Assembly: GCF_000281895.1 (NCBI RefSeq)
Contig: NZ_CM001558.1
Span: 3,042,556-3,106,555, forward strand
DNA: 64,000 nucleotides
Direction: 5' to 3'
Source: Pseudomonas fluorescens Q2-87
GTDB lineage: Bacteria; Pseudomonadota; Gammaproteobacteria; Pseudomonadales; Pseudomonadaceae
Positions 26,286 through 34,705 of this stretch are shown in pieces (position 1 is the stretch's first letter; the number at the start of each line of letters is the position of its first letter). A model generated the notes under the pieces. It searched no databases and had not been told where the DNA came from. It saw only the letters and a list, made by a program, of their open reading frames with translations. Made by a program: the position numbers and the translations under genes.

Positions 26286-27131
26286 ATGTCCTCGCTTAAA
26301 CCCGCCTGGCCCGACCAGCATAAAGCCTGCCTGGCCTTGGCCTTCGACCTGGACGGTCCGACCGGCGATGCGATGCTCAACGGCTCGATCTGGCACAAGC
26401 CCGAGTACTTTGGCTTCGGTGGCTATGGCCCCTATCGCGCACTGCCGCGCCTGCTGGACCTGCTCGACGCCTTCAAGATCCCGACGACGTTTTTCATCCC
26501 GGCCTGGGTCGTGGAAAACTGGCCCAGGCAATGCCAGGCAATCGTCGAACGCGGGCATGAGGTGGCGTACCACGGCTACAAGCACGAATCCTTTTACGCC
26601 TTGACGCTAGATGAACAGAAGACCGTGATGAGCAAGTCTCGCGAGGTGTTCAGCAAGTACCTGAACATCACCGCCGAAGGCTTTCGCACGCCGTCCGGCG
26701 ACTGGCGCGCCGAGACCCCGGCCATGCTGGCGGAAGCCGGCGTGATCTATTCCAGCAGCATGCGCGGCGATGACCGTCCCTATCTGGTGGACGTCCCGGG
26801 CCAGGACACCCCTTTGGTGGAAATCCCCGGCCGCTGGGAAATGGACGACTACGCCTCCCTCGCCTATACCCGCAGCCCAGACTTCCCTTCGGGACTGGAC
26901 CGTACCGCCAGTTACGAACTGACCCTGGACAACTGGTGCCGCGAATACGACGGCGCCATGGACGAAGGCTTGTGCCTGACCACCCTCTTCCACCCCAAGA
27001 TCACCGGCAAACCGGGCCGCATCCTGTTGCTGGAAAAACTCTTCGAACACATGCGCCAGCGCAATGACGTGTGGTTCGCCACCTGCCGCGACGTCGCCCA
27101 TTGGTGGCTCAAGGAGCATCATCATGGCTGA
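26286..27131 (+). CDS. Polysaccharide-deacetylase-fold hydrolase 1
   Basis: A 281-residue NodB-fold protein without signal peptide, resembling PuuE-like cytosolic deacetylases that act on C-N bonds rather than on polysaccharide. The NodB motifs are present: FDLDGP near residue 25 (catalytic and metal Asp), HGYKH with both metal His near residue 98, and RTPSGDW. GTGGAG nine bases upstream favours 26286; an ATG 18 bases earlier is possible. The next gene starts inside its 3' end, and the two products are paralogs. Confidence 0.85.
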   Translation: MSSLKPAWPDQHKACLALAFDLDGPTGDAMLNGSIWHKPEYFGFGGYGPYRALPRLLDLLDAFKIPTTFFIPAWVVENWPRQCQAIVERGHEVAYHGYKHESFYALTLDEQKTVMSKSREVFSKYLNITAEGFRTPSGDWRAETPAMLAEAGVIYSSSMRGDDRPYLVDVPGQDTPLVEIPGRWEMDDYASLAYTRSPDFPSGLDRTASYELTLDNWCREYDGAMDEGLCLTTLFHPKITGKPGRILLLEKLFEHMRQRNDVWFATCRDVAHWWLKEHHHG

Positions 27132-28011
27132 TACTCGCATTTGGCCCGACGGCTATCGTTGCGCGGTGGTCGTGACCGTCGACTACAACGACATCCATGG
27201 CATCCTCACCCAGGCCCCGGAAGTGGCCGGTCGGGACAAGACCTTGTCAGTCTGGCGATACGGCAGTCAACGGGGCGTAGAACGGCTGCTCGATCTACTC
27301 GCCGAGCTGGGCGTACCCAGTACCTGGTGCGTTCCTGGCATCGTCGGTGAAGAAAATCCCGGGCACATCCGGGCGATCCAGGCCGGTGGGCATGAGATCG
27401 CCTGCGCCGGTTATCGCCATCAGAACTACGACCACCTCACGCTCGTCGAGCAAAGCGCCGACGTCGCCAAGGGCTGCGAAGCCCTGGCCCAGCTCACCGG
27501 CAAGCGCCCGACAGGTTTCCGGATTCCCGCCGGCAATGGCGCGCCCGGATTCGTCCAGGCGCTGTACGAACAGGGGATCCGATGGTCCTCGTCCTGGCGT
27601 GGCGATGACCTGCCGTTCGCACACCCGACAGCGCCGGAGGTGATCGAATTGCCCCTGCACTATGAGCTGGAAGACGAACCCTACTTCGCCTTCAACCTCA
27701 GCCCGGCGGTCCCGCCGGGACAATCGCGGATCGCCTCCTATGGTCATACCCTGGGCAACCTTCAGATGGACTTCGCTGGGTTCCACCGATTCGGCCTCTG
27801 TTATGTATTGCGGTTGCACCCGGAAATCATCGCCACGCCGGGGCGCATCGGGCTGCTGCGCGAATTGCTGGAAGGCATCCGGCAGCATTCGGACGTGTGG
27901 CTCGCCACGGCGGATGACGTCGCGCAATGGTGGGCGGATTCGGCGATTGCCGTGGCCGATGACCATCCAGCGGCGGTGTATGAGCGCCATTACCGGAATC
28001 ACGGCGTATGA
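27124..28011 (+). CDS. Polysaccharide-deacetylase-fold hydrolase 2, lacking one metal histidine
   Basis: A 295-residue NodB-fold paralog of the upstream gene, overlapping it by eight bases with AAGGAG before the start. The first motif is VDYND, but the HxxxH metal site reads CAGYRHQ, so the first His is replaced by Ala. The third motif is FRIPAGNG. Loss of a metal ligand recalls metal-independent PuuE-type allantoinases, or the protein may pair with its neighbour. Its stop overlaps the start of the MmgE/PrpD gene (ATGA). Confidence 0.82.
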   Translation: MADTRIWPDGYRCAVVVTVDYNDIHGILTQAPEVAGRDKTLSVWRYGSQRGVERLLDLLAELGVPSTWCVPGIVGEENPGHIRAIQAGGHEIACAGYRHQNYDHLTLVEQSADVAKGCEALAQLTGKRPTGFRIPAGNGAPGFVQALYEQGIRWSSSWRGDDLPFAHPTAPEVIELPLHYELEDEPYFAFNLSPAVPPGQSRIASYGHTLGNLQMDFAGFHRFGLCYVLRLHPEIIATPGRIGLLRELLEGIRQHSDVWLATADDVAQWWADSAIAVADDHPAAVYERHYRNHGV

Positions 28012-29381
28012 GCGATATACGCGCCTGCCAACGTCTCAGCGCCATGGAACGCCTGGCGCAGTTCTGTGTGCAAACCCGGTTCGACGATTTGCCCGTGGCG
28101 CTGGTGACCCAGGCCAAGCGCCACATCCTCGACACGTTTGGCGCGGCCCTCGCCGGGGCTGGCAGCGAGGTGGCGAAACAGGCACAAGCGGTGTTTCGCG
28201 ATGAACCAGGTGATACGCCGGTGTGGGGCACCCCTTTACGCACCAGCACCGCCCAGGCAGCGATGCTCAACGGCATCTCCGCCCATGCCCTGGAGCTGGA
28301 CGACACCGGCGGTTGCGATCATTCCGGCGCCGTGGTGCTGCCGGCCGTGATGGCGGCGGTGTCGATGGCGGGCAGAGCCGTGGACGGCCGCGAGTTCATC
28401 ACCGCCGTGGTGATTGGCTACGAAATCGGCCGCCGCGTGCTGGAAGCCTGCGGCGGTTATTCGGCGCACAACGGCGCCGGTTGGCACTCCACGGCCACCT
28501 GCGGAGTGTTTGGCGCAGCCGCCGCCAGCGCGCGGTTGCTCGGCCTGGACGCCGCCCAGACCCTGTCTGCCCTCGGCATCGCGGGCAGTTTCAGTGGTGG
28601 GCTGTGGGCCTTCATCCACGACGGCTCCCACAGTAAAAAGCTCCACAGCGGCCGGGCTGCCGAGGGCGGCTTGCTCGCCGCTCGATTCGCCCAGTGCGGC
28701 ATCACCGGACCGAGCCACTTGTTCGATGACGTCTGGGGCGGATTTCTCAAAACCCTGGCTGCCGAGACTGCTGTTCCCGAGGCGCTGGATGCGGACCTGG
28801 GCCGCGTCTGGAAACTCGCCCGCTGTTCGATCAAGCCCTACGCGGCGTGCCGTGGCACCCATTCGGCAATCGACGCCCTGGGGCTGCTACTCGCGCAGTT
28901 GCAGGTGGGCGCCGGGCAGCTAGAGGACATCCAGGTAACGCTGTGTGGGTTGCTTCGGGACATGTGTGGCGGGCAGGATGTCGCCAGCCTGGCGGCGGCG
29001 CAGATGAGCCTGCGCTACGCCCTCGCCGCGCGGCTTGTGCTGGGGCACTGCCGATTGGACGCCTATGACGATGCATCACGCAGCGATCCTCGGATTGCGC
29101 ACTGGGTTCCGCGCATTCGCCTTGAAGTCGATCCGGCGCTGTCGCAGGATGGCGAGCCCATCGTGACCGTGCGGACCCTGGACGGTCGGTCGGCAAGCCT
29201 GTGCGTAGACGTTCCGTTGGGCGCGCCAGGCAATCCGCTGAGCGAAGCGGCGCTGGAGGAGAAATTCCTCAGTCTGGCCGGTCGGGCACTTAACCAGCGC
29301 CAGGCCCAGGTGTTGCTGGCCCAGCTGCGACAGGTCGAAACCTTGGAATCGGCGGCGACGCTGTATCAATGGCTGGCGTGA
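28008..29381 (+). CDS. MmgE/PrpD-family protein
   Basis: A 457-residue protein of the 2-methylcitrate dehydratase-like (MmgE/PrpD) family, which dehydrates or isomerises branched carboxylates. Characteristic stretches are AKRHILDTFGAALAGAGSE, AMLNGISAHALELDDTGG, HPSA-like SGAVVLPAVMA and GWHSTATCGVFGAAAASARLLGL. Translation is coupled to the preceding deacetylase by an ATGA overlap. No prpB/C genes are nearby, so propionate catabolism is unlikely; it should handle a product of this operon. Confidence 0.88.
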   Translation: MSDIRACQRLSAMERLAQFCVQTRFDDLPVALVTQAKRHILDTFGAALAGAGSEVAKQAQAVFRDEPGDTPVWGTPLRTSTAQAAMLNGISAHALELDDTGGCDHSGAVVLPAVMAAVSMAGRAVDGREFITAVVIGYEIGRRVLEACGGYSAHNGAGWHSTATCGVFGAAAASARLLGLDAAQTLSALGIAGSFSGGLWAFIHDGSHSKKLHSGRAAEGGLLAARFAQCGITGPSHLFDDVWGGFLKTLAAETAVPEALDADLGRVWKLARCSIKPYAACRGTHSAIDALGLLLAQLQVGAGQLEDIQVTLCGLLRDMCGGQDVASLAAAQMSLRYALAARLVLGHCRLDAYDDASRSDPRIAHWVPRIRLEVDPALSQDGEPIVTVRTLDGRSASLCVDVPLGAPGNPLSEAALEEKFLSLAGRALNQRQAQVLLAQLRQVETLESAATLYQWLA

Positions 29382-29436
29382 ACATGGCGTTGCCGGTACA
29401 GGACCCTACAGAATCTAATAAGGACATTTGCCCCAC

Positions 29437-30618
29437 GTGGCCACCTACTCCCTCGTGATACGCCGATTGATGATCTGCTCGCTGACCATTGTGGTCAGTC
29501 GCGCTATCACCAGTCCTCTGCTGACGCTGTTCTTGAGCAACAAACTCGGCCTCAACCAACAGGACGTCGGCCTGTTGCTGGGCATCGCCGTGTTCATCGC
29601 CACGTTGCTCGCGCTCTATGGCGGCTACGTCATCGACCGGCTGGACAAGCGCCAGTTGCTGATCCTGGCGATGCTTTCCAGCGCCATCGGCTTCGTCCTG
29701 CTGACCTTCGCCGAAAACCTCTACCTGACCACCGCGATCCTGGTCGTCACCGAAACCGCTTCGGCGTTATTCCTGATCGGCTCCAAGGCCATCCTCAGCG
29801 AACAACTGCCCATGGGCCAGCGGGCCAAGGCGTTTTCCCTGCGTTATACCTTGACCAACATCGGCTACGCCACCGGCCCGATGCTCGGCGTGGTGATCGC
29901 CGGGGTCTATCCGACAGCGCCCTTTCTGATTGCTGGCGGCATCGCGTTCATGAGCATTTTCCTGATGAGCGCCATTCCAAAAGACGCCGCACAGGTCCCA
30001 GTCATAGGCCCACCACCGAGTTTCCTGAAGACCCTGACCACCCTCAAGAACGACCGCACCCTGATCATGTTCACTTGCGGCTGCCTGTTCAGCACGGTGG
30101 TCCATGGGCGATTTACCTTGTACCTGTCGCAGTACCTGCTGGTGACGAATGATTCCAAGCGCGCCCTGCAAACCATGGCCGCCCTGCTCGCCTGCAACGC
30201 CATCAGCGTGATCCTGCTGCAATACCAGATCGGCCGCTTCCTCAAGCGCGAGCAGTTGCGCTATTGGATTGCCGGCGGCACCGGTCTGTTCATCCTGGGC
30301 TTGATCGGTTTCAGCTTGGCCAATAGCTTGTTGAGCTGGTGTGTGGCGATGTTCATTTTTACCTTGGGTGAAATGATCATCTATCCGGCCGAGTTCCTGT
30401 TCGTCGACACCCTCGCCCCGGAAGACTTGCGCGGCAGCTACTACGGCGCGCAAAACCTGGCCGCACTCGGCGGCGCGTTGAGCCCGGTAATCTGCGGTTT
30501 TCTGCTCCTGCATACCCCGGCGCCGACGATGTTTTATGCCCTTGCCCTGCTGACAGCGATGGGTGGGACGCTGTGCTTTATGGCCGGGCGGCGGGTGGCG
30601 CTGGGGCAGAAACATTAG
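29437..30618 (+). CDS. MFS transporter
   Basis: A major facilitator superfamily transporter of about 393 residues with 12 hydrophobic segments, resembling MdtH-type exporters. The loop GGYVIDRLDKRQLLIL corresponds to the conserved MFS loop 2-3. The start is uncertain: GTG at 29437 has AAGGAC 11 bases upstream, while TTG at 29428 is too close to it. It lies 55 bases after the MmgE/PrpD gene on the same strand and may belong to that operon as an exporter or an alternative importer. Confidence 0.85.
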   Translation: MATYSLVIRRLMICSLTIVVSRAITSPLLTLFLSNKLGLNQQDVGLLLGIAVFIATLLALYGGYVIDRLDKRQLLILAMLSSAIGFVLLTFAENLYLTTAILVVTETASALFLIGSKAILSEQLPMGQRAKAFSLRYTLTNIGYATGPMLGVVIAGVYPTAPFLIAGGIAFMSIFLMSAIPKDAAQVPVIGPPPSFLKTLTTLKNDRTLIMFTCGCLFSTVVHGRFTLYLSQYLLVTNDSKRALQTMAALLACNAISVILLQYQIGRFLKREQLRYWIAGGTGLFILGLIGFSLANSLLSWCVAMFIFTLGEMIIYPAEFLFVDTLAPEDLRGSYYGAQNLAALGGALSPVICGFLLLHTPAPTMFYALALLTAMGGTLCFMAGRRVALGQKH

Positions 30619-30662
30619 CCCGCTGAAGATCTTCCGCGGCTCATTGGCGGCAGCAATCCAAC

Positions 30663-31721
30663 CTAAAGATCATCAGGCCACTGCTGCCATTGCACCCCAT
30701 TGATGAGATGCCCCCTGCGAATGAACAAGCCACTGTTGAAGGCCTTGAGTAATCGGGAATCGTCGGTCCCGCTGAACCCTCGTTCGGAGGCATCCACGAC
30801 TTTTCCGAGATTCCAATTGGAAACCTTGGAAGCTGCATATTCAATCCCCACGCCCTCGTTCGTGCGCTTCTCGAGCCGGTAATTCAAAGACCAGTTCAAC
30901 AGGGGGTAAGCCTCGCGCTGCGCAGCATCCATTAGAAACCTGTTCAAATTGCTGGGTGCACGGAAGTCGAGTTTGTCCGTGCATCTGAACGCCACCGCTG
31001 CGGCATTCGATGGATCGCCCTCTCGATCGAACAAATACTCCCAGAGGTACCGCCTCACCGTGTTGGACTGGTCGATAGACTGAATGGTCTGGCGGCTGAT
31101 CCACCGTTTGACATCCTTGAACATGGCGCCGGCCTTGGGGCCGAGCTTCAAGCCAATGCCAATCAGGTACCACTGGATTCTGTGAGTATGCTCACCGTGC
31201 CAAGGACCGGCACCGAGATCCTTGAAGGGGCGTCCCGATGCCAGTTGAGCGTTGAACAACGACAAGACGTTACCGACCAGCAAGTCTGCCGGTAAGTGCT
31301 TACTTGAAAAGAATTCCTTGTCGACATCGAAGCCGTTATCGGCCTCCCAGCGGGACAACACCGTCGTCAGCAGCTTGCCGGTGGTTTCCTTTGCCACTTC
31401 GGCAAGCCTATGGAATTCATTGGGTGTGCCTTTCTTCCATTTTTTTCTCATGCCGCTCAGATGATTGAATAGATTCAACACCGTGTCTGGCGTGATGGTG
31501 ACGCCGCTGGAGCGTAGAGCTGCCTGGGCAGCCATTATCCGTTCAGAGAACAATAGAAATAACTGGTGCTCCAGATACGCCAGTGCGCCCCTGCAATTTT
31601 CTTCTGCTGACAGAAACGCCCCCACATCGCAGAAGTCCTGGAAGTAGGCACTATTCTGAAACGCTTGGGAAAAGTTATTGGTTAAGTCCAAAGCTACACT
31701 GGCTTCGCTCTGAGCGGGCAT
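30663..31721 (-). CDS. Unrecognised 352-residue protein next to the VgrG island
   Basis: A soluble, mostly helical protein without signal peptide or clear membrane segment. The start at 31721 is chosen because GGAGG sits eight bases upstream; a further ATG at 31736 overlaps that site. A compact motif, GPWHGEHTHRIQWYLIGIG (about residues 185-203), is rich in His and Glu and could be catalytic. I do not recognise the family with confidence; the LirA/MavJ effector group is a weak guess from memory. It is divergent from vgrG, so it could be a type VI cargo or an unrelated gene. Confidence 0.5.
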   Translation of the reverse strand: MPAQSEASVALDLTNNFSQAFQNSAYFQDFCDVGAFLSAEENCRGALAYLEHQLFLLFSERIMAAQAALRSSGVTITPDTVLNLFNHLSGMRKKWKKGTPNEFHRLAEVAKETTGKLLTTVLSRWEADNGFDVDKEFFSSKHLPADLLVGNVLSLFNAQLASGRPFKDLGAGPWHGEHTHRIQWYLIGIGLKLGPKAGAMFKDVKRWISRQTIQSIDQSNTVRRYLWEYLFDREGDPSNAAAVAFRCTDKLDFRAPSNLNRFLMDAAQREAYPLLNWSLNYRLEKRTNEGVGIEYAASKVSNWNLGKVVDASERGFSGTDDSRLLKAFNSGLFIRRGHLINGVQWQQWPDDL

Positions 31722-31990
31722 CGCGTTTTCCTCCATGGATGACCTCTTCAGCCTAGTCCCGGAACACAGCGCTGCTCGCTCCTTGGTAGCCGTGATCCAG
31801 TTGTTTTATTTTTTTTCGCAATAAAACCTATAGCTAAGAAGCCTAAGCAACGTCTTCCTGTCGCCTATCTTGAAACACAATTCAGCGCTGTTCCCTTGGT
31901 CGAATAGCGTCTCCAGATAACGGCAGATGTTATCCATGGAAACGCATTCTTCCATCCGTAAGCGCTGACGGGTGTGAATGACGAGGCGAT

Positions 31991-34216
31991 ATGGAAATCA
32001 CCCAAAACCACCGCCTGGTGCAAGTCGACAGCCCCCTCGGCGACAATGTCCTGCTGCTAAAGAGCCTGGAAGGCAGCGAAGAATTGGGGCGGTTGTTCCA
32101 CTATGAAGTGGACCTCACCTCCGAAGACCGGGCGATCACCTTCGACCAGTTGCTGGGCAAACCGATGGGCCTGACCCTGGAGCTGTATGACGGTGGCAAG
32201 CGCTACTTCCACGGCATTGTCTGCAGTTGCCGGCAGCTGACCGGCCACGGCCAGTTCGCCGGTTACCGCGTCAGCCTGCGGCCGTGGTTCTGGCTGCTCA
32301 CGCGCACTTCCGATTGCCGTATTTTCCAGAACAAAACCGTGCCGGACATCATCAAGCAGGTGTTCCGCGACCTGGGCTATTCCGACTTCGAAGACAGCCT
32401 CAGCGGCAGTTATCGCGAGTGGGAGTACTGCGTGCAATACCGCGAAACCAGCTTTGACTTCATCAGTCGGTTGATGGAGCAGGAAGGCATCTATTACTAC
32501 TTTCGCCACGAAAACTCCCGCCATGTACTGGTGCTGGCCGACGCCTACGGCGCCCATTCCACGGTGGCAGATTACGCCTCGGTGCCGTTCTACCCGCCGG
32601 ATCGGCAAATGCGTGAGCGCGATCACTTCTACGATTGGCAACTGGCGCGCGAAGTCCAGCCCGGCTCACTGGCCCTCAACGACTATGACTTCCAGCGCCC
32701 GCGCGCCAGCCTTGAGGTGCGCTCCAACGTGCTGCGCAACCACAGCAACAGCGACCATCCGCTCTACGACTACCCGGGTGAATACGTACAGAGCAACGAT
32801 GGCGAGCACTATGCGCGTACTCGCATGGAAGCCATTCACAGCCAGTTCGAGCGGGTGCAGTTGCGTGGCCGCGCCCGAGGGCTGGGCTCCGGCCATTTAT
32901 TCAATCTGACGGGCTACGACCGTGAGGACCAGAATCGTGAATACCTGGTGGTGGTCGCACGCTATCAGATCCGCCAGGATCCCTATGAAAGCGGGCAGCC
33001 GGACCTGGGCGAGCAGTTCATCAGCGAACTGGACTGCATGGACGCCAACCAGGCCTTCCGCCCTCTCCCGCTGACGCCCATGCCGATTGTCCGTGGGCCG
33101 CAGACCGCCGTGGTGGTGGGCCCCAGTGGCGAGGAGATCTGGACCGACCAGTACGGCCGGGTCAAAGTGCATTTCCACTGGGACCGCCACGACCAGTCCA
33201 ACGAAAACAGCTCCTGCTGGATTCGCGTCTCACAGGCCTGGGCCGGCAAGAACTGGGGCTCCGTGCAGCTCCCGCGGATCGGTCAGGAAGTGATTGTCAG
33301 CTTCCTTGAAGGCGATCCGGATCGGCCGATCATCACCGGCCGTGTCTACAACGCCGAGCAGACCGTGCCCTATGGGTTGCCCGCCAATGCCACCCAAAGC
33401 GGCGTGAAAAGCCGTTCAAGCAAGGGCGGCTCACCGGCCAACTTCAATGAAATCCGCATGGAGGACAAGAAAGGCGCCGAGCAACTGTTTATCCACGCCG
33501 AGAAGAACCAGGACATCGAGGTCGAGAACGACGAGACCCACTGGGTCGGCCATGACCGCCGCAAGACCATCGATAACGATGAAACCGTGCACGTCAAACA
33601 CGACCGGACCGAAACCGTCGATAACAACGAAACCATCACCATCGGTGTGGATCGCAAGGAAAAGGTCGGCAATAACGAAACCATCTCCATCGGCGTGAAC
33701 CGTACCGAGGATGTTGGCAGCAACGAGAAAATCACCATCGGCGCGAATCGCACCGAGAGCGTGGGCAGCAACGAGACCATCACCATCGGCGCGGACCGCA
33801 CGGAAAAGGTCGGTGCCAACGAAAAAATCAGCATTGCCAGCAACCGGACCGAGGACGTAGGCGGCAACGAGACCATCGGCATCAGCGGCAACCGTAACGA
33901 AACGGTCCAGGGCAACGAAGGCATCGAGATCAACGGCAACCAGAGCACCCAGATCGGCCAGAACGAATCCCGCGACGTTGCCCAGAACCGCACCACTGGC
34001 ATCAAGCAGAACGACAGCCTGGACGTCGGCAAGCATTTTTCCCTCACGGCCGGCGACTCCATCACCCTGACCACGGGCGCAGCCAGCATCACCATGAAGA
34101 AGGACGGCACGATCATGATCAGCGGCAAGAACATCACCATCGACGGCTCAGGCGCCATCAAGATCAAGGCCGACCGGAACGTGGTCGTCAAAGGCCAGAA
34201 GATTCTGCAGAACTAG
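31991..34216 (+). CDS. vgrG: Type VI secretion tip protein VgrG
   Basis: A 741-residue VgrG spike protein. The gp27-like part covers about residues 1-370 and the gp5 OB fold (TDQYGRVKVHFHWDR, then WIRVSQAWAGKNWGSVQLPRIGQEV) about 375-475. A long beta-helix then carries a 16-residue repeat of the form VG-NE-I-IG-RTE (nine units, nt 33569-34000). The C terminus has no extra enzymatic domain, so cargo is carried by partner proteins. It begins a seven-gene plus-strand island. No tss structural genes are in the window, so the island depends on a secretion machine encoded elsewhere. Confidence 0.96.
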   Translation: MEITQNHRLVQVDSPLGDNVLLLKSLEGSEELGRLFHYEVDLTSEDRAITFDQLLGKPMGLTLELYDGGKRYFHGIVCSCRQLTGHGQFAGYRVSLRPWFWLLTRTSDCRIFQNKTVPDIIKQVFRDLGYSDFEDSLSGSYREWEYCVQYRETSFDFISRLMEQEGIYYYFRHENSRHVLVLADAYGAHSTVADYASVPFYPPDRQMRERDHFYDWQLAREVQPGSLALNDYDFQRPRASLEVRSNVLRNHSNSDHPLYDYPGEYVQSNDGEHYARTRMEAIHSQFERVQLRGRARGLGSGHLFNLTGYDREDQNREYLVVVARYQIRQDPYESGQPDLGEQFISELDCMDANQAFRPLPLTPMPIVRGPQTAVVVGPSGEEIWTDQYGRVKVHFHWDRHDQSNENSSCWIRVSQAWAGKNWGSVQLPRIGQEVIVSFLEGDPDRPIITGRVYNAEQTVPYGLPANATQSGVKSRSSKGGSPANFNEIRMEDKKGAEQLFIHAEKNQDIEVENDETHWVGHDRRKTIDNDETVHVKHDRTETVDNNETITIGVDRKEKVGNNETISIGVNRTEDVGSNEKITIGANRTESVGSNETITIGADRTEKVGANEKISIASNRTEDVGGNETIGISGNRNETVQGNEGIEINGNQSTQIGQNESRDVAQNRTTGIKQNDSLDVGKHFSLTAGDSITLTTGAASITMKKDGTIMISGKNITIDGSGAIKIKADRNVVVKGQKILQN
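33569..34000 (+). repeat. 48-bp tandem repeat coding for the VgrG beta-helix
   Basis: Nine in-frame units of 48 bases. Each encodes about 16 residues with Asn-Glu and Arg-Thr-Glu at fixed positions; the central units are the most alike. The repeats build the triangular beta-helix spike and are prone to unit-number change. Confidence 0.85.
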
Positions 34217-34232
34217 CCAGGGAGTAGGCGCT

Positions 34233-34691
34233 ATGACCGTTGAATATCACCTCCCCGTCGCCTCCGCCGCCACGCCGGCGCGCGTGGAGGGCGTCGTGAT
34301 TGGCGTGTTGCTGGACGTGCCCAAGGCGGACGCCCCGGTGGTGGCCTTTCCCGGCTGCCCCGTTGACTCAGGCCTCGCCGCGCGCACCACCACCCCGCTC
34401 ACCCGCGAAGACATCGGTGCCCAGGTCGCCCTGATGTTCGAGGCCGGCGATGTGGCCCGGCCGCTGGTGATCGGGCGCATCCAGCGTCTGCCGGAAACCG
34501 CGCCGCCTGCCGTCGCCCACCTGGACGGCGAGCGCTTGGAATTTACTGCCGAGCTGGAAATCGTCCTGCGCTGCGGCAAGGCCAGCATCACCCTCACGCG
34601 TGAAGGCAAGATACTCATCCGAGGGGCCTACCTGTCGAGTCGATCATCCGGCGTGAACCGCATCAAGGGCGGTTCGGTGCAGATAAACTAG
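34233..34691 (+). CDS. DUF6484-type VgrG-associated protein
   Basis: A 152-residue soluble protein with an OB-like stretch: ARVEGVVIGVLLDV, then DIGAQVALMFEAGDVARPLVIGRI, recalling a shortened gp5 core. It closes with ASITLTREGKILIRGAYLSSRSSG-NRIKGGSVQIN. This pattern fits the DUF6484 family found next to vgrG genes. It sits 16 bases after vgrG with GGGAGT before its start. It may extend or cap the spike, or help loading; the role is not established. Confidence 0.75.
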   Translation: MTVEYHLPVASAATPARVEGVVIGVLLDVPKADAPVVAFPGCPVDSGLAARTTTPLTREDIGAQVALMFEAGDVARPLVIGRIQRLPETAPPAVAHLDGERLEFTAELEIVLRCGKASITLTREGKILIRGAYLSSRSSGVNRIKGGSVQIN

Positions 34692-34705
34692 AAGGTAGTC
34701 GATCC

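Noticed and set aside
33569-34000. Non-coding tandem repeat or CRISPR
   Set aside because: The 48-base units are in frame within vgrG and encode the beta-helix.
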